DNA of 40,697 nt from an uncultured Desulfovibrionaceae bacterium. GTDB taxonomy: Bacteria; Desulfobacterota; Desulfovibrionia; Desulfovibrionales; Desulfovibrionaceae. The DNA lies in NCBI GenBank assembly GCA_949741925.1, contig CATJOY010000028.1:1-40697 (forward strand). The letters run 5' to 3'. A program made the translations under genes and the position numbers. The notes under the pieces are model-generated. The model saw only the letters and a program-made list of their open reading frames with translations. It was not told the DNA's origin and made no database searches. Below, in pieces: positions 9,094-18,909 of this stretch; position 1 is the first letter of the stretch; each line of letters begins with the position of its first letter.

Positions 9094-9453
9094 TTAAAAT
9101 TCAAGACCAGCTTCTCGAGCGCCATCGGCAACCGCCTTGATACGCCCGTGGTAGATGTAACCGTTCCGGTCAAACACTACCTTGCTGATGTTTTTTTCCT
9201 TGGCGAGCCGGGCGATTTCCTTGCCCACCTGCTCGGCGCCCTTCTTGTTGCTGTGAAAGCTGCTCTCGCCCTTGTTCAGCACCAGGGTAGACGTGGAAAC
9301 CAGTGTATGGTGGGTCATATCATCCACGATCTGGGCATAAATATGCATGTTGGAGCGATACACCACCAGGCGGGGCCTTTCCGCATTGCCGGTAACTTTC
9401 TTGCGGATGCGGATCTTGCGGCGCTGCCGCCCTTCTTCTTTAGTCTTGGCCAT
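9094..9453 (-). CDS. rplR: 50S ribosomal protein L18
   Basis: A 119-residue protein with the basic N-terminus [20 protein letters not shown] and the conserved [32 protein letters not shown] end (split here for clarity: [10 protein letters not shown], then [11 protein letters not shown]). L18 binds 5S rRNA with L5 and L25. It lies 12 bases after rplF and 17 before rpsE. Confidence 0.97.
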   Translation of the reverse strand: MAKTKEEGRQRRKIRIRKKVTGNAERPRLVVYRSNMHIYAQIVDDMTHHTLVSTSTLVLNKGESSFHSNKKGAEQVGKEIARLAKEKNISKVVFDRNGYIYHGRIKAVADGAREAGLEF

Positions 9454-9465
9454 GACTCACCTGCC

Positions 9466-10005
9466 CTACTTCTTGGCGCCGGATTTGCCGGCCTTGCGAC
9501 GCACGATTTCGCCTTCGTATCGAATACCTTTGCCTTTATACGGCTCAGGTTTGCGCAGGCGTCTGATCCTGGCGGCAGTTTCGCCTACCAGTTCCTTATC
9601 AATGCCGGAAAGAGTCAGCTTTTGGCCATCCACGGCAGCAGCAATCCCTTTAGGGAGATCCACCAACACGGGATGGGAAAAGCCGAGAGCCAGCTCCACG
9701 GTATTGCCTTTAACAGCAACCTTATATCCCACGCCGATAACTTCCAGGGATTTGGAAAAACCCTTGGTCACACCGTCAACACAGTTAGCCAGAAGCGTTC
9801 TTCTGAGGCCGTGCTGGGCGCGGGATTCACGGGTGTCTTCAATACGGGTGATCACCACGGAGTCTGCGGACACCTCATATTGCAAAAGAGCCGAAACCGG
9901 TGTCGTAAGCTCTCCCTTGGGCCCTTTCACCGTAATGCCGCCGTCTTTAACGGTAACGGTGACGCCGCTGGGGATGGCGACGGGAAGTTTTCCTATTCTT
10001 GACAT
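9466..10005 (-). CDS. rplF: 50S ribosomal protein L6
   Basis: A 179-residue protein, beginning MSRIGKLPVAIPSGVTVTV and ending in the conserved basic tail near EPYKGKGIRYEGE. It has the two similar L6 domains, with the signature PEPYKGKGI in the second. L6 sits near the factor-binding site of the large subunit. It starts 9 bases after rpsH. Confidence 0.97.
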   Translation of the reverse strand: MSRIGKLPVAIPSGVTVTVKDGGITVKGPKGELTTPVSALLQYEVSADSVVITRIEDTRESRAQHGLRRTLLANCVDGVTKGFSKSLEVIGVGYKVAVKGNTVELALGFSHPVLVDLPKGIAAAVDGQKLTLSGIDKELVGETAARIRRLRKPEPYKGKGIRYEGEIVRRKAGKSGAKK

Positions 10006-10014
10006 GGCGATACC

Positions 10015-10395
10015 CTACCAGATCTCACAGAGAAGTTCGCCCCCCACCTTGCGGTCATGGGCAGTCTGGCCATCCATGACGCCGCTGGAGGTGGAAAGGA
10101 TGCAGATACCAAGGCCGTTCTGAACCTTGGGGATATCCGAGTGGCCGACGTAAACCCGGCGACCGGGCGTGCTGATGCGTTTCAGCCCGGCTATGGCCGC
10201 CTTCCCTTTGTGATAGCGAAGTTGGATCTTGATGACGTTCCCTTCGGCGGAAACCTCATCAACATACCCTTCCTGCTTGAGGATGGCGGCAAGAGACTCC
10301 TTCATCTTCGAGCGCGGCACACTCACTTCCTTATGCAGGGCCAAGTGCGCGTTGCGGATACGCGTAAGCATATCGGCAATAGGATCGGTTACCAT
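10015..10395 (-). CDS. rpsH: 30S ribosomal protein S8
   Basis: A 126-residue protein. The start is the ATG at 10395 (MVTDPIADMLTRIRNA), the family-typical N-terminus; a longer frame to 10431 would add residues unlike S8. The C-terminal signature LSTSSGVMDGQTAHDRKVGG is present in slightly shortened form here. S8 binds the central domain of 16S rRNA and in many bacteria represses the spc operon. Confidence 0.96.
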   Translation of the reverse strand: MVTDPIADMLTRIRNAHLALHKEVSVPRSKMKESLAAILKQEGYVDEVSAEGNVIKIQLRYHKGKAAIAGLKRISTPGRRVYVGHSDIPKVQNGLGICILSTSSGVMDGQTAHDRKVGGELLCEIW

Positions 10396-10449
10396 TGAAT
10401 TGCTCCTTAAAAAATTACGATCAGGCCACACGGCAAGACCAGTTCCAAA

Positions 10450-10635
10450 CTACCAGCTCGATTTACGCACGCCCGGAAGCTCGCCTTTGAGGCTCATGTT
10501 GCGAAAGCAGATACGGCAGATGCCGAACTTACGCAGAAAAGCCCTGGGGCGGCCGCAGATAGGACAACGGTTATATGCCCGGGAACTGAACTTGGGTTTG
10601 CGGCTGGCCTTGACTTCAAGTGAGGTTCGAGACAA
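10450..10635 (-). CDS. rpsN: 30S ribosomal protein S14, zinc-binding type
   Basis: A 61-residue protein, the short zinc form of S14 (the non-zinc form is about 100 residues). The two Cys-x2-Cys pairs are in [20 protein letters not shown]; the C-terminus [12 protein letters not shown] is the family signature. It lies between rplE and rpsH. Confidence 0.96.
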   Translation of the reverse strand: MSRTSLEVKASRKPKFSSRAYNRCPICGRPRAFLRKFGICRICFRNMSLKGELPGVRKSSW

Positions 10636-10647
10636 GGGAATTCTCCT

Positions 10648-11187
10648 TTACTTCCTGAACGGCATGCCCAGCTGCTCCAGCAGGAGCTTTCCTTCCTTAT
10701 CAGAAGTGGCTGAGGTCACTATAGTTATGTTCATACCCTTGGGGTTTTCAACACGGTCAGTTTCCAATTCAGGAAAAATGGTGTGCTCTTTGATACCCAA
10801 GGTAAAATTGCCACGGCCGTCAAAGCCTCTATCCGGCACGCCGCGAAAATCGCGTACGCGCGGCAGAGCGAAGTTCACCAGTTTATCGAGGAAGTCCCAC
10901 ATGCGGGCCCCGCGCAAGGTGACGCGGCAGCCTATGGGCATGCCTTCCCGCAGCTTGAAGGCCGCGATGGATTTCTTGGCCCGTGTCACAACGGCCTTTT
11001 GCCCGGCGATGGACGTCAATTCCGTCACCGCCTCTTCCATCAGCTTATTATTCTGGGAGGCGGCGCCAAGGCCGATGTTCAGCGAGATTTTCTCGAGTGC
11101 GGGAACCTGCATGGCAGATTTATAGCCGAATTCCGAGTTCAGGGCCGGCACCACTTTCTCGCGGTATATTTTTTCAAGACGCGTCAT
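10648..11187 (-). CDS. rplE: 50S ribosomal protein L5
   Basis: A 179-residue protein, started at the ATG at 11187 ([16 protein letters not shown]), 11 bases after the rplX stop; an upstream in-frame ATG at 11220 would overlap rplX. The signature [18 protein letters not shown] and the [10 protein letters not shown] segment near the C-terminus identify L5. It carries 5S rRNA into the large subunit with L18. Length is normal. Confidence 0.96.
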   Translation of the reverse strand: MTRLEKIYREKVVPALNSEFGYKSAMQVPALEKISLNIGLGAASQNNKLMEEAVTELTSIAGQKAVVTRAKKSIAAFKLREGMPIGCRVTLRGARMWDFLDKLVNFALPRVRDFRGVPDRGFDGRGNFTLGIKEHTIFPELETDRVENPKGMNITIVTSATSDKEGKLLLEQLGMPFRK

Positions 11188-11198
11188 CGTCGTCCACC

Positions 11199-11522
11199 CT
11201 AATCCATTGTAGCGTTGCACTTCTTGCAGAAGCGAACTTTCTTGCCATCTTCGGTATGACGATACCCGATACGGGTAGCCTCATTGCAGGCGTCACAAAC
11301 CACCTTCACATTGGAAATGTGCAGGGGCATTTCCTTATCCAGTATCCCCCCCTGTTGCTTGGCATAGGGGTTGGGCTTGGTATGGCGCTTGGCAACGTTG
11401 ACCTTTTCAACAAGGACGGCATCCTTTTTCTTAAGGATTTTCAAGACCTTTCCAATCTTGCCCTTGTCTTTGCCGACAGTGACCTGCACCTTATCGTCTT
11501 TGCGAATACGGAATTGTTTCAT
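11199..11522 (-). CDS. rplX: 50S ribosomal protein L24
   Basis: A 107-residue protein with the KOW motif region near [17 protein letters not shown]. The C-terminal half has Cys-x2-Cys (CDAC) and a second Cys-x2-Cys (CKKC), a possible zinc knuckle found in L24 of several phyla. L24 initiates large-subunit assembly. The gene lies 9 bases after rplN. Confidence 0.96.
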   Translation of the reverse strand: MKQFRIRKDDKVQVTVGKDKGKIGKVLKILKKKDAVLVEKVNVAKRHTKPNPYAKQQGGILDKEMPLHISNVKVVCDACNEATRIGYRHTEDGKKVRFCKKCNATMD

Positions 11523-11531
11523 GGCTGTCTC

Positions 11532-11900
11532 CTACAGGACCTCGGGCGCCAACGATACGATTTTCATAAAATTTTTGGCGCGGAGTTCCCGGGCAACGGG
11601 TCCGAAGATACGGGTACCCACGGGTTCCCCTTGCTTGGTCAGCAGTACGGCCGCGTTGGAATCAAACTTAATGTATGAACCATCGGGTCTTCTGACTTCC
11701 TTTTTGGTCCGTACGATAACGGCCTCCATGACGTCGCCTTTCTTCACCTTGCTGTGAGGCATGGCGTCCTTCACGGAAATCATAATGATGTCCCCCACCG
11801 AGGCGTAGCGACGCTTGGAGCCGCCAAGCACCTTGATGCAGGCCACTTCTTTGGCGCCGGAATTATCGGCGACCTCCAATCTTGATTCAACCTGGATCAT
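11532..11900 (-). CDS. rplN: 50S ribosomal protein L14
   Basis: A 122-residue protein, exactly the common length. Signatures are [20 protein letters not shown] and [21 protein letters not shown]14 lies at the subunit interface and bridges to 16S rRNA. It follows rpsQ by 10 bases. Confidence 0.97.
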   Translation of the reverse strand: MIQVESRLEVADNSGAKEVACIKVLGGSKRRYASVGDIIMISVKDAMPHSKVKKGDVMEAVIVRTKKEVRRPDGSYIKFDSNAAVLLTKQGEPVGTRIFGPVARELRAKNFMKIVSLAPEVL

Positions 11901-11910
11901 GGCTGCACCT

Positions 11911-12177
11911 CTATACGGCTTTTTCCAACACGCTCACCAGATGCCAACGCTTGTTGCGAGACATCGGGCGAAATTCAATGATGGAAACGGTATCGCCGAT
12001 TTTACCTTCGTTGGCAGGATCATGCGCCGTAAACTTTTTATGACGGCGGATATACTTTTTCAGCAGGGGATGTTTATACAGGGTTTCAACGCGCACCACG
12101 ATGGTCTTGTCGTTCACATCGCTGACCACTGTGCCGACGAGCGTGCGCCCCTTCCTGTTCTGGATGGATTCGGACAT
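11911..12177 (-). CDS. rpsQ: 30S ribosomal protein S17
   Basis: An 88-residue protein with the OB-fold S17 pattern: [20 protein letters not shown] near the start, [19 protein letters not shown] in the middle and RPMSRNKRW near the end. S17 is a primary binder of the 5' domain of 16S rRNA. One base separates it from the rpmC stop. Confidence 0.97.
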   Translation of the reverse strand: MSESIQNRKGRTLVGTVVSDVNDKTIVVRVETLYKHPLLKKYIRRHKKFTAHDPANEGKIGDTVSIIEFRPMSRNKRWHLVSVLEKAV

Positions 12178-12178
12178 C

Positions 12179-12379
12179 TTACGCTCCCTTCTTCTTGAGA
12201 TAGGTCAGTATCCGCGCGACATTGCGGCGGGCCGCCGGAATATCGGCGACCTTTTCAAGTTGCCCCGTGGCATGCTTGAATCGAAGGTTGAACAACTCCG
12301 AACGGGCTTCAGCCAATTTGCCGTTAAGCTGCTCCACGGTCAGGCCGTCCAGCTCTTTTCTCTTTTCAGTCGCTTTCAT
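12179..12379 (-). CDS. rpmC: 50S ribosomal protein L29
   Basis: A 66-residue helical protein. I used the ATG at 12379 ([19 protein letters not shown]); a frame from 12394 would add five residues and overlap rpl[20 protein letters not shown] and the closing [14 protein letters not shown] are L29 hallmarks. L29 lies next to L23 at the tunnel exit. Confidence 0.95.
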   Translation of the reverse strand: MKATEKRKELDGLTVEQLNGKLAEARSELFNLRFKHATGQLEKVADIPAARRNVARILTYLKKKGA

Positions 12380-12380
12380 C

Positions 12381-12794
12381 TTACAGGCCCTCACGAAGCA
12401 CTATGTGCGTCTTGATGGGGAGCTTATGCTGGGCGCGAACCATGGCCTCCTTGGCGAGCTCCACGGGCACTCCCTTGATCTCATAAAGGATGCGGCCGGG
12501 CTTAACCGGGGCATACCAGCCCGCGGGAGCGCCTTTACCTTTGCCCATCCGCACTTCCAGGGGTTTGGAGGTATAGGGATGGTCAGGGAAAATACGAATC
12601 CAAACCCGACCACCACGCTTGATGTGGCGCATCATGGCGATACGGGCAGCTTCAATTTGCTGGTTGGTCAGCTTGCCGTGTTCCAGGGCCTTGAGGCCCA
12701 CGTCACCGAAGGCGACGGTAGCGCCGCGCAAGGCGGGCCCCTTGATGCGGCCCTTCTGGCGCTTGCGGAATTTTACTTTCTTAGGGCTGAGCAT
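12381..12794 (-). CDS. rplP: 50S ribosomal protein L16
   Basis: A 137-residue protein beginning [19 protein letters not shown], with [20 protein letters not shown] and [20 protein letters not shown]16 contacts the A-site tRNA elbow. Its first base is shared with the end of rpsC, so translation is coupled. Length is normal. Confidence 0.97.
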   Translation of the reverse strand: MLSPKKVKFRKRQKGRIKGPALRGATVAFGDVGLKALEHGKLTNQQIEAARIAMMRHIKRGGRVWIRIFPDHPYTSKPLEVRMGKGKGAPAGWYAPVKPGRILYEIKGVPVELAKEAMVRAQHKLPIKTHIVLREGL

Positions 12795-13435
12795 TACTGT
12801 TCTACCTCGGTGTCAAGGATTTCCCCCTTGAAGATCCACACCTTTACGCCAATAATGCCGTAGGTGGTACGCGCTTCAGCATAGCCGAAATCTATGTCGG
12901 CGCGCAGGGTCTGCAGGGGCACCCGGCCGTCGCGATACCATTCGGTGCGGGCGATTTCCGCGCCGGCCAAACGACCCGCGCAGTTGATCTTGATGCCTTC
13001 CGCGCCAAACTTGCGCGCCATGGCCACCGTGCGCTTCATGGCGCGGCGGAAAGCCACCCGACGCTCAAGCTGCTGGGCCACGGATTCGGCCACCAGTTGG
13101 GCATCCGCTTCAGGACGACGGATTTCATTTACTTCAATCACGAACTCCCGGCCGAACTGCTTTTTAAGATCGCCCCGGAGCTTTTCAATCTCCGCACCCT
13201 TGCGGCCGATAATAATACCCGGCCGGGCCGTGGAGAGAATAAGCCGCACTTTGCCACCGGCCCGCTCAATCTCGATTTTAGAAATACCGGCGGAATAAAG
13301 CAGCTTTTTAACATGCTTACGGATGGTATGGTCTTCAAAGACGAAACCCGGATACTCTTTCTTGCTGTACCAGCGAGATTGCCAGTTCTTGTTGTATCCG
13401 AGCCGGAACCCGAAGGGATGTACTTTCTGACCCAT
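12794..13435 (-). CDS. rpsC: 30S ribosomal protein S3
   Basis: A 213-residue protein, [20 protein letters not shown] at its start. The KH domain includes [19 protein letters not shown]; the C-terminal domain includes [21 protein letters not shown]3 is part of the mRNA entry tunnel helicase. It follows rplV by 8 bases. Confidence 0.97.
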   Translation of the reverse strand: MGQKVHPFGFRLGYNKNWQSRWYSKKEYPGFVFEDHTIRKHVKKLLYSAGISKIEIERAGGKVRLILSTARPGIIIGRKGAEIEKLRGDLKKQFGREFVIEVNEIRRPEADAQLVAESVAQQLERRVAFRRAMKRTVAMARKFGAEGIKINCAGRLAGAEIARTEWYRDGRVPLQTLRADIDFGYAEARTTYGIIGVKVWIFKGEILDTEVEQ

Positions 13436-13443
13436 GATGTTTC

Positions 13444-13776
13444 CTAGTTCTCGGCAAGAATGACTGTGATATGGCTGGTGCGCTTCCTGATATGCGTAGC
13501 GCGGCCTTGCGCGCGGGGCATGAAACGCTTCCAGGTGGGGCCTTCGTTGACAATAACCTGCTTCACAACCAAAGCGTCCACGTTCACGCTCGTATTATTT
13601 TCGGCGTTGGCGAGGGCGGAACGCATCACGGCGCGAATAACTTCAGCGCCCTTCTGCGGGGTGAACTTCAGGATGTTCATAGCATCTTCCACGGGCTTAC
13701 CCACAACGTTTTTGGCAACAACGCGGGTCTTTCTCGGGGAGACGCGGATAAACTTGGCAGTAGCTTGTGCTTCCAT
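13444..13776 (-). CDS. rplV: 50S ribosomal protein L22
   Basis: A 110-residue protein. The N-terminus [20 protein letters not shown] and the C-terminal [20 protein letters not shown] are the L22 signatures; the latter covers the beta-hairpin that lines the peptide exit tunnel. It follows rpsS by 12 bases. Confidence 0.97.
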   Translation of the reverse strand: MEAQATAKFIRVSPRKTRVVAKNVVGKPVEDAMNILKFTPQKGAEVIRAVMRSALANAENNTSVNVDALVVKQVIVNEGPTWKRFMPRAQGRATHIRKRTSHITVILAEN

Positions 13777-13788
13777 GATAGTACCCGC

Positions 13789-14073
13789 TTATTTCCTGCC
13801 GGCTTTGGTTTTCTTGTCCCCTGCATGGCCATGGAAAACACGCGTGGGAGAAAATTCGCCCAGCTTGTGGCCGACCATGTTTTCAGTGACAAATACCGGG
13901 ATGAATTTTTTCCCGTTGTGCACGGCAAAGGTGAATCCCACCATTTCCGGCACGATGGTGGAACGGCGCGACCAGGTCTTGATCACCCGGCGGTCGCTGC
14001 TCTCAACGGCCTTATCCACTTTCTTTGCCAGATGGCCGTCAATAAAGGGGCCTTTTTTCAGGGATCTTGGCAT
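13789..14073 (-). CDS. rpsS: 30S ribosomal protein S19
   Basis: A 94-residue protein, [20 protein letters not shown] at the start and [20 protein letters not shown] near the end, the S19 signature. It sits in the small-subunit head next to S13. Position between rplB and rplV is standard. Confidence 0.97.
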   Translation of the reverse strand: MPRSLKKGPFIDGHLAKKVDKAVESSDRRVIKTWSRRSTIVPEMVGFTFAVHNGKKFIPVFVTENMVGHKLGEFSPTRVFHGHAGDKKTKAGRK

Positions 14074-14087
14074 CGGTCAACTCCTAC

Positions 14088-14915
14088 CTATTTCCGGCGC
14101 CGGGTAACGATCAGCTTCGTAGAAGCCTTTTTCCGGTCACGTGTCTTGTACCCCTTGGTGGGCTTGCCCCACGGGGTAACGGGATGACGGCCGCCCGAAC
14201 TTCTGCCTTCACCACCGCCAAGGGGGTGATCCACAGGGTTCATAGCCACACCGCGCACCTTGGGACGGCGGCCCAACCAACGATTACGGCCGGCCTTGCC
14301 CAAAGAAATCTTTTCATGATGGATATTGCCCACCTGCCCCACAGTGGCACAGCCGGCGGCCAATACCTTGCGTACTTCACCCGAGGGCAGGCGCAGAAGC
14401 ACGTACTTGCCTTCCTTGGCTACCATTTGGGCGTAAGCCCCGGCCGAACGGCAGAGCTGCCCGCCACGACCGGGAGCAAGTTCCACGTTATGCACCAAAG
14501 TGCCTACAGGAATCCTGCTCATAGCCAGGGTATTGCCGGGTTTGATATCTGCGCCTTCGCCGGCCATGATCGTATCGCCCACATTGAGGCCCAGCGGAGC
14601 CAAAATATAGCGCTTTTCACCATCCGCATAGTGCAGCAGCGCGATGCGGGCAGTGCGGTTAGGATCATATTCAATAGTGGCGACTTTTGCGGCAATGCCG
14701 GTTTTATCGCGCTTGAAATCAACGATGCGGTACAGGCGCTTGTGCCCGCCGCCTCTACGACGGCTGGTCACGCGGCCGTAGTTGTTCCGGCCCGCCTTTT
14801 TGGTAAGGCCGACCAGCAGAGATTTTTCAGGGGTGCGGCAGGTCACTTCCTCAAACGTGGCCATGGACATGCCACGCCGCCCCGCTGAAGTAGGTTTCAA
14901 AGTACGGACAGCCAT
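14088..14915 (-). CDS. rplB: 50S ribosomal protein L2
   Basis: A 275-residue protein of normal length. [20 protein letters not shown] lies near the N-terminus; the C-terminal signature [20 protein letters not shown], with the histidine important for peptidyl transfer centre structure, is intact. L2 is among the most conserved ribosomal proteins. It follows rplW by 3 bases. Confidence 0.98.
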   Translation of the reverse strand: MAVRTLKPTSAGRRGMSMATFEEVTCRTPEKSLLVGLTKKAGRNNYGRVTSRRRGGGHKRLYRIVDFKRDKTGIAAKVATIEYDPNRTARIALLHYADGEKRYILAPLGLNVGDTIMAGEGADIKPGNTLAMSRIPVGTLVHNVELAPGRGGQLCRSAGAYAQMVAKEGKYVLLRLPSGEVRKVLAAGCATVGQVGNIHHEKISLGKAGRNRWLGRRPKVRGVAMNPVDHPLGGGEGRSSGGRHPVTPWGKPTKGYKTRDRKKASTKLIVTRRRK

Positions 14916-14918
14916 GAT

Positions 14919-15209
14919 TTACACCCCTTCGAAGAACTCGATCTTTTCGCCGGGGGCCAAGGTCACATACGCTTTTTTATAGCCCGCAACCTTCCCCACG
15001 ACGCGGCCATGGCGAACCCTGGCCTCGGATTTCCTGGTGAGCACGCGTACCTGCGTGACCTTAACCTTAAACGCATCTTCAACAGCGCGCTTGATTTCGA
15101 TCTTGTTGGCTCTGGGGCTCACATGGAAAGCAATCTGATCGGATGCTTCCTTGAGGTATGTGGCCTTTTCGGAAACCAGCGGCTTGATGAGAACTTGTGA
15201 ATAATCCAT
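14919..15209 (-). CDS. rplW: 50S ribosomal protein L23
   Basis: A 96-residue protein, MDYSQVLIKPLVSEKATYLK at the start, with the family KIEIKRAVEDAFKVKVTQVR segment. L23 lies at the tunnel exit and docks signal recognition particle and trigger factor. It follows rplD by 9 bases. Confidence 0.97.
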   Translation of the reverse strand: MDYSQVLIKPLVSEKATYLKEASDQIAFHVSPRANKIEIKRAVEDAFKVKVTQVRVLTRKSEARVRHGRVVGKVAGYKKAYVTLAPGEKIEFFEGV

Positions 15210-15218
15210 GTCCGCCTC

Positions 15219-15839
15219 TCACATGAGCCGCGCCGCAACGGGCTCGACAGCGCCCTCAAGGAGGACGAGCTGGGGATGAAGGAGAATCGAGTAAACATTG
15301 AGGTCATCCGGAGTCAGCATGGTGATGCCGGGGATATTCCTCGCGGAGCGGACCAGGGTTTCATCCAGCGCAGGCACGATAATCAAGGCCTTTTTCAAGC
15401 CAAGAGTCCGGGCCACAGCGGCGAAATGCTTGGTCTTGGCTTCAGGCAGTTCAATGCCCTTAACCACCATCAGCTTCTCGGAAGCCAGGCGCGAGGAAAG
15501 GGCCATACGAAGCGCCAGAGCCCTGACCTTTTTGTTTACCTTAAAGGAATAATCCCGGGGCTGGGGGCCGAAAACCACCGCGCCGCCACGCCATACCGGG
15601 GAGATATTGGAGCCGGAACGGGCGCGTCCGGTGCCTTTTTGCCGCCAAGGCTTAGCCCCGCCGCCCTTCATCATGGAACGGGTCAGTGTAGCATGGGTTC
15701 CGGCCCGTTTTGCGGCTCTCTGGGCGCGCACCACAAGATGCAGAATCTCGGGACGCACAGCCACTTCAAAGACTTCCGGCGCGAGGGTGGCTTCCCCGAC
15801 TTCGGCCTTGTTTTGATCATATACTTTCACAACAGCCAT
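15219..15839 (-). CDS. rplD: 50S ribosomal protein L4
   Basis: A 206-residue protein. The loop that enters the tunnel is visible in KGGGAKPWRQKGTGRARSGS, the family signature. In Escherichia coli L4 also represses its own S10 operon by acting on the rpsJ leader; a large leader hairpin is present here at 16835-16890, though of a different design. It follows rplC by 15 bases. Confidence 0.97.
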   Translation of the reverse strand: MAVVKVYDQNKAEVGEATLAPEVFEVAVRPEILHLVVRAQRAAKRAGTHATLTRSMMKGGGAKPWRQKGTGRARSGSNISPVWRGGAVVFGPQPRDYSFKVNKKVRALALRMALSSRLASEKLMVVKGIELPEAKTKHFAAVARTLGLKKALIIVPALDETLVRSARNIPGITMLTPDDLNVYSILLHPQLVLLEGAVEPVAARLM

Positions 15840-15854
15840 GTGCTTTCTCTCCCG

Positions 15855-16484
15855 CTACAGCTTGCGCACCATGACCAGACCATTGGAGGGACCGGGAACG
15901 GAACCTTTGATCAGGATCAGGTTTTCTTCGGGCCGCACTTCCACCACCTGGAGACCGGAAACGGTAACCCGCTCCGCGCCCAGATGGCCGGCCATCTTTT
16001 TATTCTTCCACACCTTGCCGGGTTCGGTATTGTTTCCGATGGCGCCGGCGTTGCGGTGCGTCTTTTCCGTACCGTGGGTAGCCTTGGAGCCGCCGAAATT
16101 CCAACGCTTCATAACACCGGCGGTGCCCTTACCGATGCTCTTGCCCGTCACTTTGACATAATCGCCAGGTGTGAACAGGCTGACAGTAAGCTCATCGCCC
16201 ACAACCTGCTCCGCCGGAGCGCCAAGCCGGATTTCGCGCAAAGTGCGGTAGAGCCCCTTGCCCGCTTTTTCGCAGTGGCCTTTTTCAGCCCGGGTCAGGT
16301 GTTTTTCCTTGGCGGCGTCAAAAGCGATCTGAACGGCATGGTAGCCGTCTTTTTCCATAGCCTTCACCTGCATGATAGGGCAGGGACCGGCCTGGATCAC
16401 TGTTACCGGAATCGAGGTCCCGTCAGGACCGAAAATGCGGGTCATGCCCAACTTGCGCCCCAAAATTCCCATGTTATCAGCCAT
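15855..16484 (-). CDS. rplC: 50S ribosomal protein L3
   Basis: A 209-residue protein beginning [20 protein letters not shown]. The signature near [20 protein letters not shown] lies in the loop that reaches the peptidyl transferase centre. L3 initiates large-subunit assembly with L24. It starts 11 bases after rpsJ. Confidence 0.97.
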   Translation of the reverse strand: MADNMGILGRKLGMTRIFGPDGTSIPVTVIQAGPCPIMQVKAMEKDGYHAVQIAFDAAKEKHLTRAEKGHCEKAGKGLYRTLREIRLGAPAEQVVGDELTVSLFTPGDYVKVTGKSIGKGTAGVMKRWNFGGSKATHGTEKTHRNAGAIGNNTEPGKVWKNKKMAGHLGAERVTVSGLQVVEVRPEENLILIKGSVPGPSNGLVMVRKL

Positions 16485-16495
16485 GACGTCTCTCC

Positions 16496-16813
16496 CTAAA
16501 GTTTGATTTCCACGTCGACGCCGGCGGGCAGGGAGAGCTTGCCAAGGGCATCCACGGTCTGTTGGGTGGGCTCAAGAATATCCATCAGCCGCTTGTGGAC
16601 ACGCATCTCAAACTGCTCGCGGGATTTTTTATCCACGTGCACGCTGCGGTTGACCGTGTACTTGTGAATGTTGGTGGGGAGCGGAATCGGCCCTGCCACC
16701 CCGGCGCCGGTGTTGCGCGCCGTATCCACGATTTCAGCCACGGCCTTGTCCAGGATGCGGTAATCGTAGGCCTTAAGCTTGATCCTGATACGATCACTGC
16801 TAACTGTCGTCAT
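16496..16813 (-). CDS. rpsJ: 30S ribosomal protein S10
   Basis: A 105-residue protein, first gene of the S10 cluster. [19 protein letters not shown] and the [20 protein letters not shown] loop are diagnostic. S10 works in the ribosome head and, as NusE, in transcription antitermination. GGAGAT precedes the ATG. The genes that often lie upstream (tuf, fusA, rpsG, rpsL) are not in this window; dnaB is the next gene upstream, after a 737-base gap. Confidence 0.97.
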   Translation of the reverse strand: MTTVSSDRIRIKLKAYDYRILDKAVAEIVDTARNTGAGVAGPIPLPTNIHKYTVNRSVHVDKKSREQFEMRVHKRLMDILEPTQQTVDALGKLSLPAGVDVEIKL

Positions 16814-16834
16814 TGCTTATCTCCATTTTCGGGA

Positions 16835-16890
16835 CTGTTTTTCAAGAACCGCTCTCTACTGCCGCGCAGCCAACGTTTCTTGAAAAACAG
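16835..16890 (-). promoter_or_regulatory. large leader hairpin just upstream of rpsJ
   Basis: A perfect 14-base inverted repeat, CTGTTTTTCAAGAA with TTCTTGAAAAACAG, encloses 28 bases. Read on the minus strand the loop contains a second small stem (GCTGC-GCG-GCAGT), and flanking C/G bases can lengthen the outer stem with one bulge. Its 3' arm ends about 20 bases from the rpsJ ribosome-binding region. There is no T run, so it is not a simple terminator. It is probably a control element in the S10 leader; the regulator is unknown. Confidence 0.6.
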
Positions 16891-17550
16891 CCCCCCGGAA
16901 AAATTCCCGGAAAAGCCTCAGCTTCCCGGGGCCTCATACACCGGCGCGGAAAGACCGGCCAAGGGACCTATCCGGCCTCTTCACCGGAAGCGATTCAGAT
17001 TGTGGGGAAGAAAAAAAGAACGGCCAAGCCGGCTGCTTCTCTTCTCTCTTTCCACGCGGGAAATCCGAGATCGCTATGTTTTTGCCAGCCCGGCCCTGGT
17101 TTTATGAAAAACCAGTCAGGTGGTTGCAGGGTCCGCGGATCGGAATATCCTTTCCGCGCATGTTCACTGCCTTACAGCCACATTTACGGGCTGGAACGGC
17201 ACGACATTTCTTGGTTACGCATAAATATACGTACCCAGGCATTGAACAACGCCTGCAAATGTCAATTCCGACTGGCATAGTACAGCCGGATGCGCCAGGA
17301 GGGGCTCAACCCCATCCTTTCCCCCTAGGGGGTCCATACCATTTTCGCGCTCGGAAGACCGCAACGCGAGAAGGGATACATACACAGAGGACAAAGACTG
17401 GTCAATACTTTTTTTCTCAATGCTGTATACCCTCTTCTTCCTTATGCCGCTATGCCTTTGATAGCCCGACAAAGGCCGCCGGTTAGCGTTGCTTGTGGCG
17501 AATGTTCAGGAGGCAACACGCGATCGTCGCTTTTTCTTCCCCCCCCCGGC
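16891..17550. other. long gap between dnaB and the S10 leader
   Basis: No gene is supported. It should hold the S10 promoter on the minus strand. The best candidate I see is TTGACC-17 bases-TATGTA at about 17376-17404 (good -35, weak -10); a perfect TTGACA at 17260-17265 lacks a good partner at 16-18 bases. It also holds a perfect 12-base palindrome CCCCCTAGGGGG (17321-17332), a GGGG/CCCC mini-hairpin at 17301-17313, and a C9 run at 17519-17527 beside the dnaB stop. Confidence 0.4.
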
Positions 17551-18909
17551 TTATAAGCCCACCGGGGCATGGCTGGTCATATCCTCAAAAGCCGTATAGG
17601 CTGGGATATACAAAAGCTCCACTGTACCGACAGGGCCATTGCGCTGCTTGCCGATAATGATTTCCGCCGGGTCCACAGGCGGGCGCTCCGTACTTTTAAG
17701 GTAGGCGGCAGCCCGGTAAATAAACATGATGACATCGGCATCCTGCTCAATGGCTCCGGATTCCCGTAAATCCGAAAGAATCGGCCGCCGGTCATCCAGT
17801 TTGCGCTCCTCAAGTTTGCGGTTGAGCTGCGAAAGCGCTACCACCGGGATGTTCAGCTCCTTGGCCATGGCCTTAAGGCTGCGCGAAATTTCCGAAATCT
17901 CCTGCTCCCGGGAATCCGTTCGTTTGGAACCGCGCATCAACTGAAGGTAATCCACAATAACCAGGTCCACGCCCCGCTCGGCTTTGAGGCGACGGGTCCG
18001 GGCCCGCAGCTCCAGCGGCGAGATGGCCGGCGTATCATCAATATAGATAGGCGCTTCGGAAAGCACGTCGGCGGCCTGCTGGATTTTTTGCCAATCCTCG
18101 TCATCCAGGTAGTTTTTGCGCAGTTTGGAAAGATCCACCTTGCCCTGAGCGCAGAGCATCCGCATCATGAGTGATTCAGCGCTCATTTCCAGAGAATAAA
18201 TGGCCACAGAAACCTCGCGCCTAATCGCCGCGCGCATGGCCATATTCAGCACAAAGGCCGTTTTGCCCATGGAGGGGCGAGCTGCCACGATAATTAAATC
18301 TGAAGGCTGAAGGCCGGAGGTCATGGCATCCAACCGCACGTATCCCGTCGTAACGCCGGTGACGGTCTCGTTGTGGTTCATACGGTTAGTCAGATCGGTA
18401 AAGACCGCCCCGGTCAATTCTTTGGCAGTCTTAAAATTTTTGCGCGTGGTCCGCTCGGAGACGGCAAAAACCGCCTGCTCGGATTCATCCAGGATTTCCT
18501 GGACTTCTCGGCTGGGGTCAAAACAACTGGCAATGATATTGGAGCAGGAATCGATAAGGGAACGGACCAAAGATTTATCGCGGACCACAGTCGCGAAGTA
18601 CTCCGCGTTGGCGGCGCTGACAAACGATTGGGCCAGTTCGGCGATATAGGCTGCCCCGCCAGCCGCCTCCAGCGTACCGCTGTTTTTCAGTTGCTCGGCC
18701 ACAGTCAGGAGGTCCACCGGGGCGTTTTTGCGGAACAGTTCCAGTACGGCGGAAAAAATGATTTTATGAGCCGGAATGTAGAAATCATCCGGAGAGAGAA
18801 TATCCACAAGAGAATACAGACTCTCTGCCTTCAGGAAAATACCGCCGAGAACGGATTGTTCCGCTTCGACGCTGTGCGGGGGAGTTTGCCGCGGAGTCTC
18901 GTCGGCCAT
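17551..18909 (-). CDS. dnaB: replicative DNA helicase DnaB
   Basis: A 452-residue protein. The N-terminal helical domain (about 10-110) begins PHSVEAEQSVLGGIF; the RecA-like C-terminal ATPase has Walker A RPSMGKTA (Lys216) and Walker B VDLVIVDYLQLM (Asp320), plus the QLNRKLEERK region. DnaB unwinds DNA at the replication fork as a hexamer. It lies downstream of rplI, a gene order (rpsF-rpsR-rplI-dnaB) common in bacteria, with a 165-base gap containing a stem-loop. No intein or frameshift is seen. Confidence 0.96.
   Translation of the reverse strand: MADETPRQTPPHSVEAEQSVLGGIFLKAESLYSLVDILSPDDFYIPAHKIIFSAVLELFRKNAPVDLLTVAEQLKNSGTLEAAGGAAYIAELAQSFVSAANAEYFATVVRDKSLVRSLIDSCSNIIASCFDPSREVQEILDESEQAVFAVSERTTRKNFKTAKELTGAVFTDLTNRMNHNETVTGVTTGYVRLDAMTSGLQPSDLIIVAARPSMGKTAFVLNMAMRAAIRREVSVAIYSLEMSAESLMMRMLCAQGKVDLSKLRKNYLDDEDWQKIQQAADVLSEAPIYIDDTPAISPLELRARTRRLKAERGVDLVIVDYLQLMRGSKRTDSREQEISEISRSLKAMAKELNIPVVALSQLNRKLEERKLDDRRPILSDLRESGAIEQDADVIMFIYRAAAYLKSTERPPVDPAEIIIGKQRNGPVGTVELLYIPAYTAFEDMTSHAPVGL

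Noticed and set aside
17321..17332. Perfect palindrome CCCCCTAGGGGG as a regulatory site
   Set aside because: It lies alone in a long gap, far from any start; at 12 bases it may be chance, so it is only mentioned in the gap entry.
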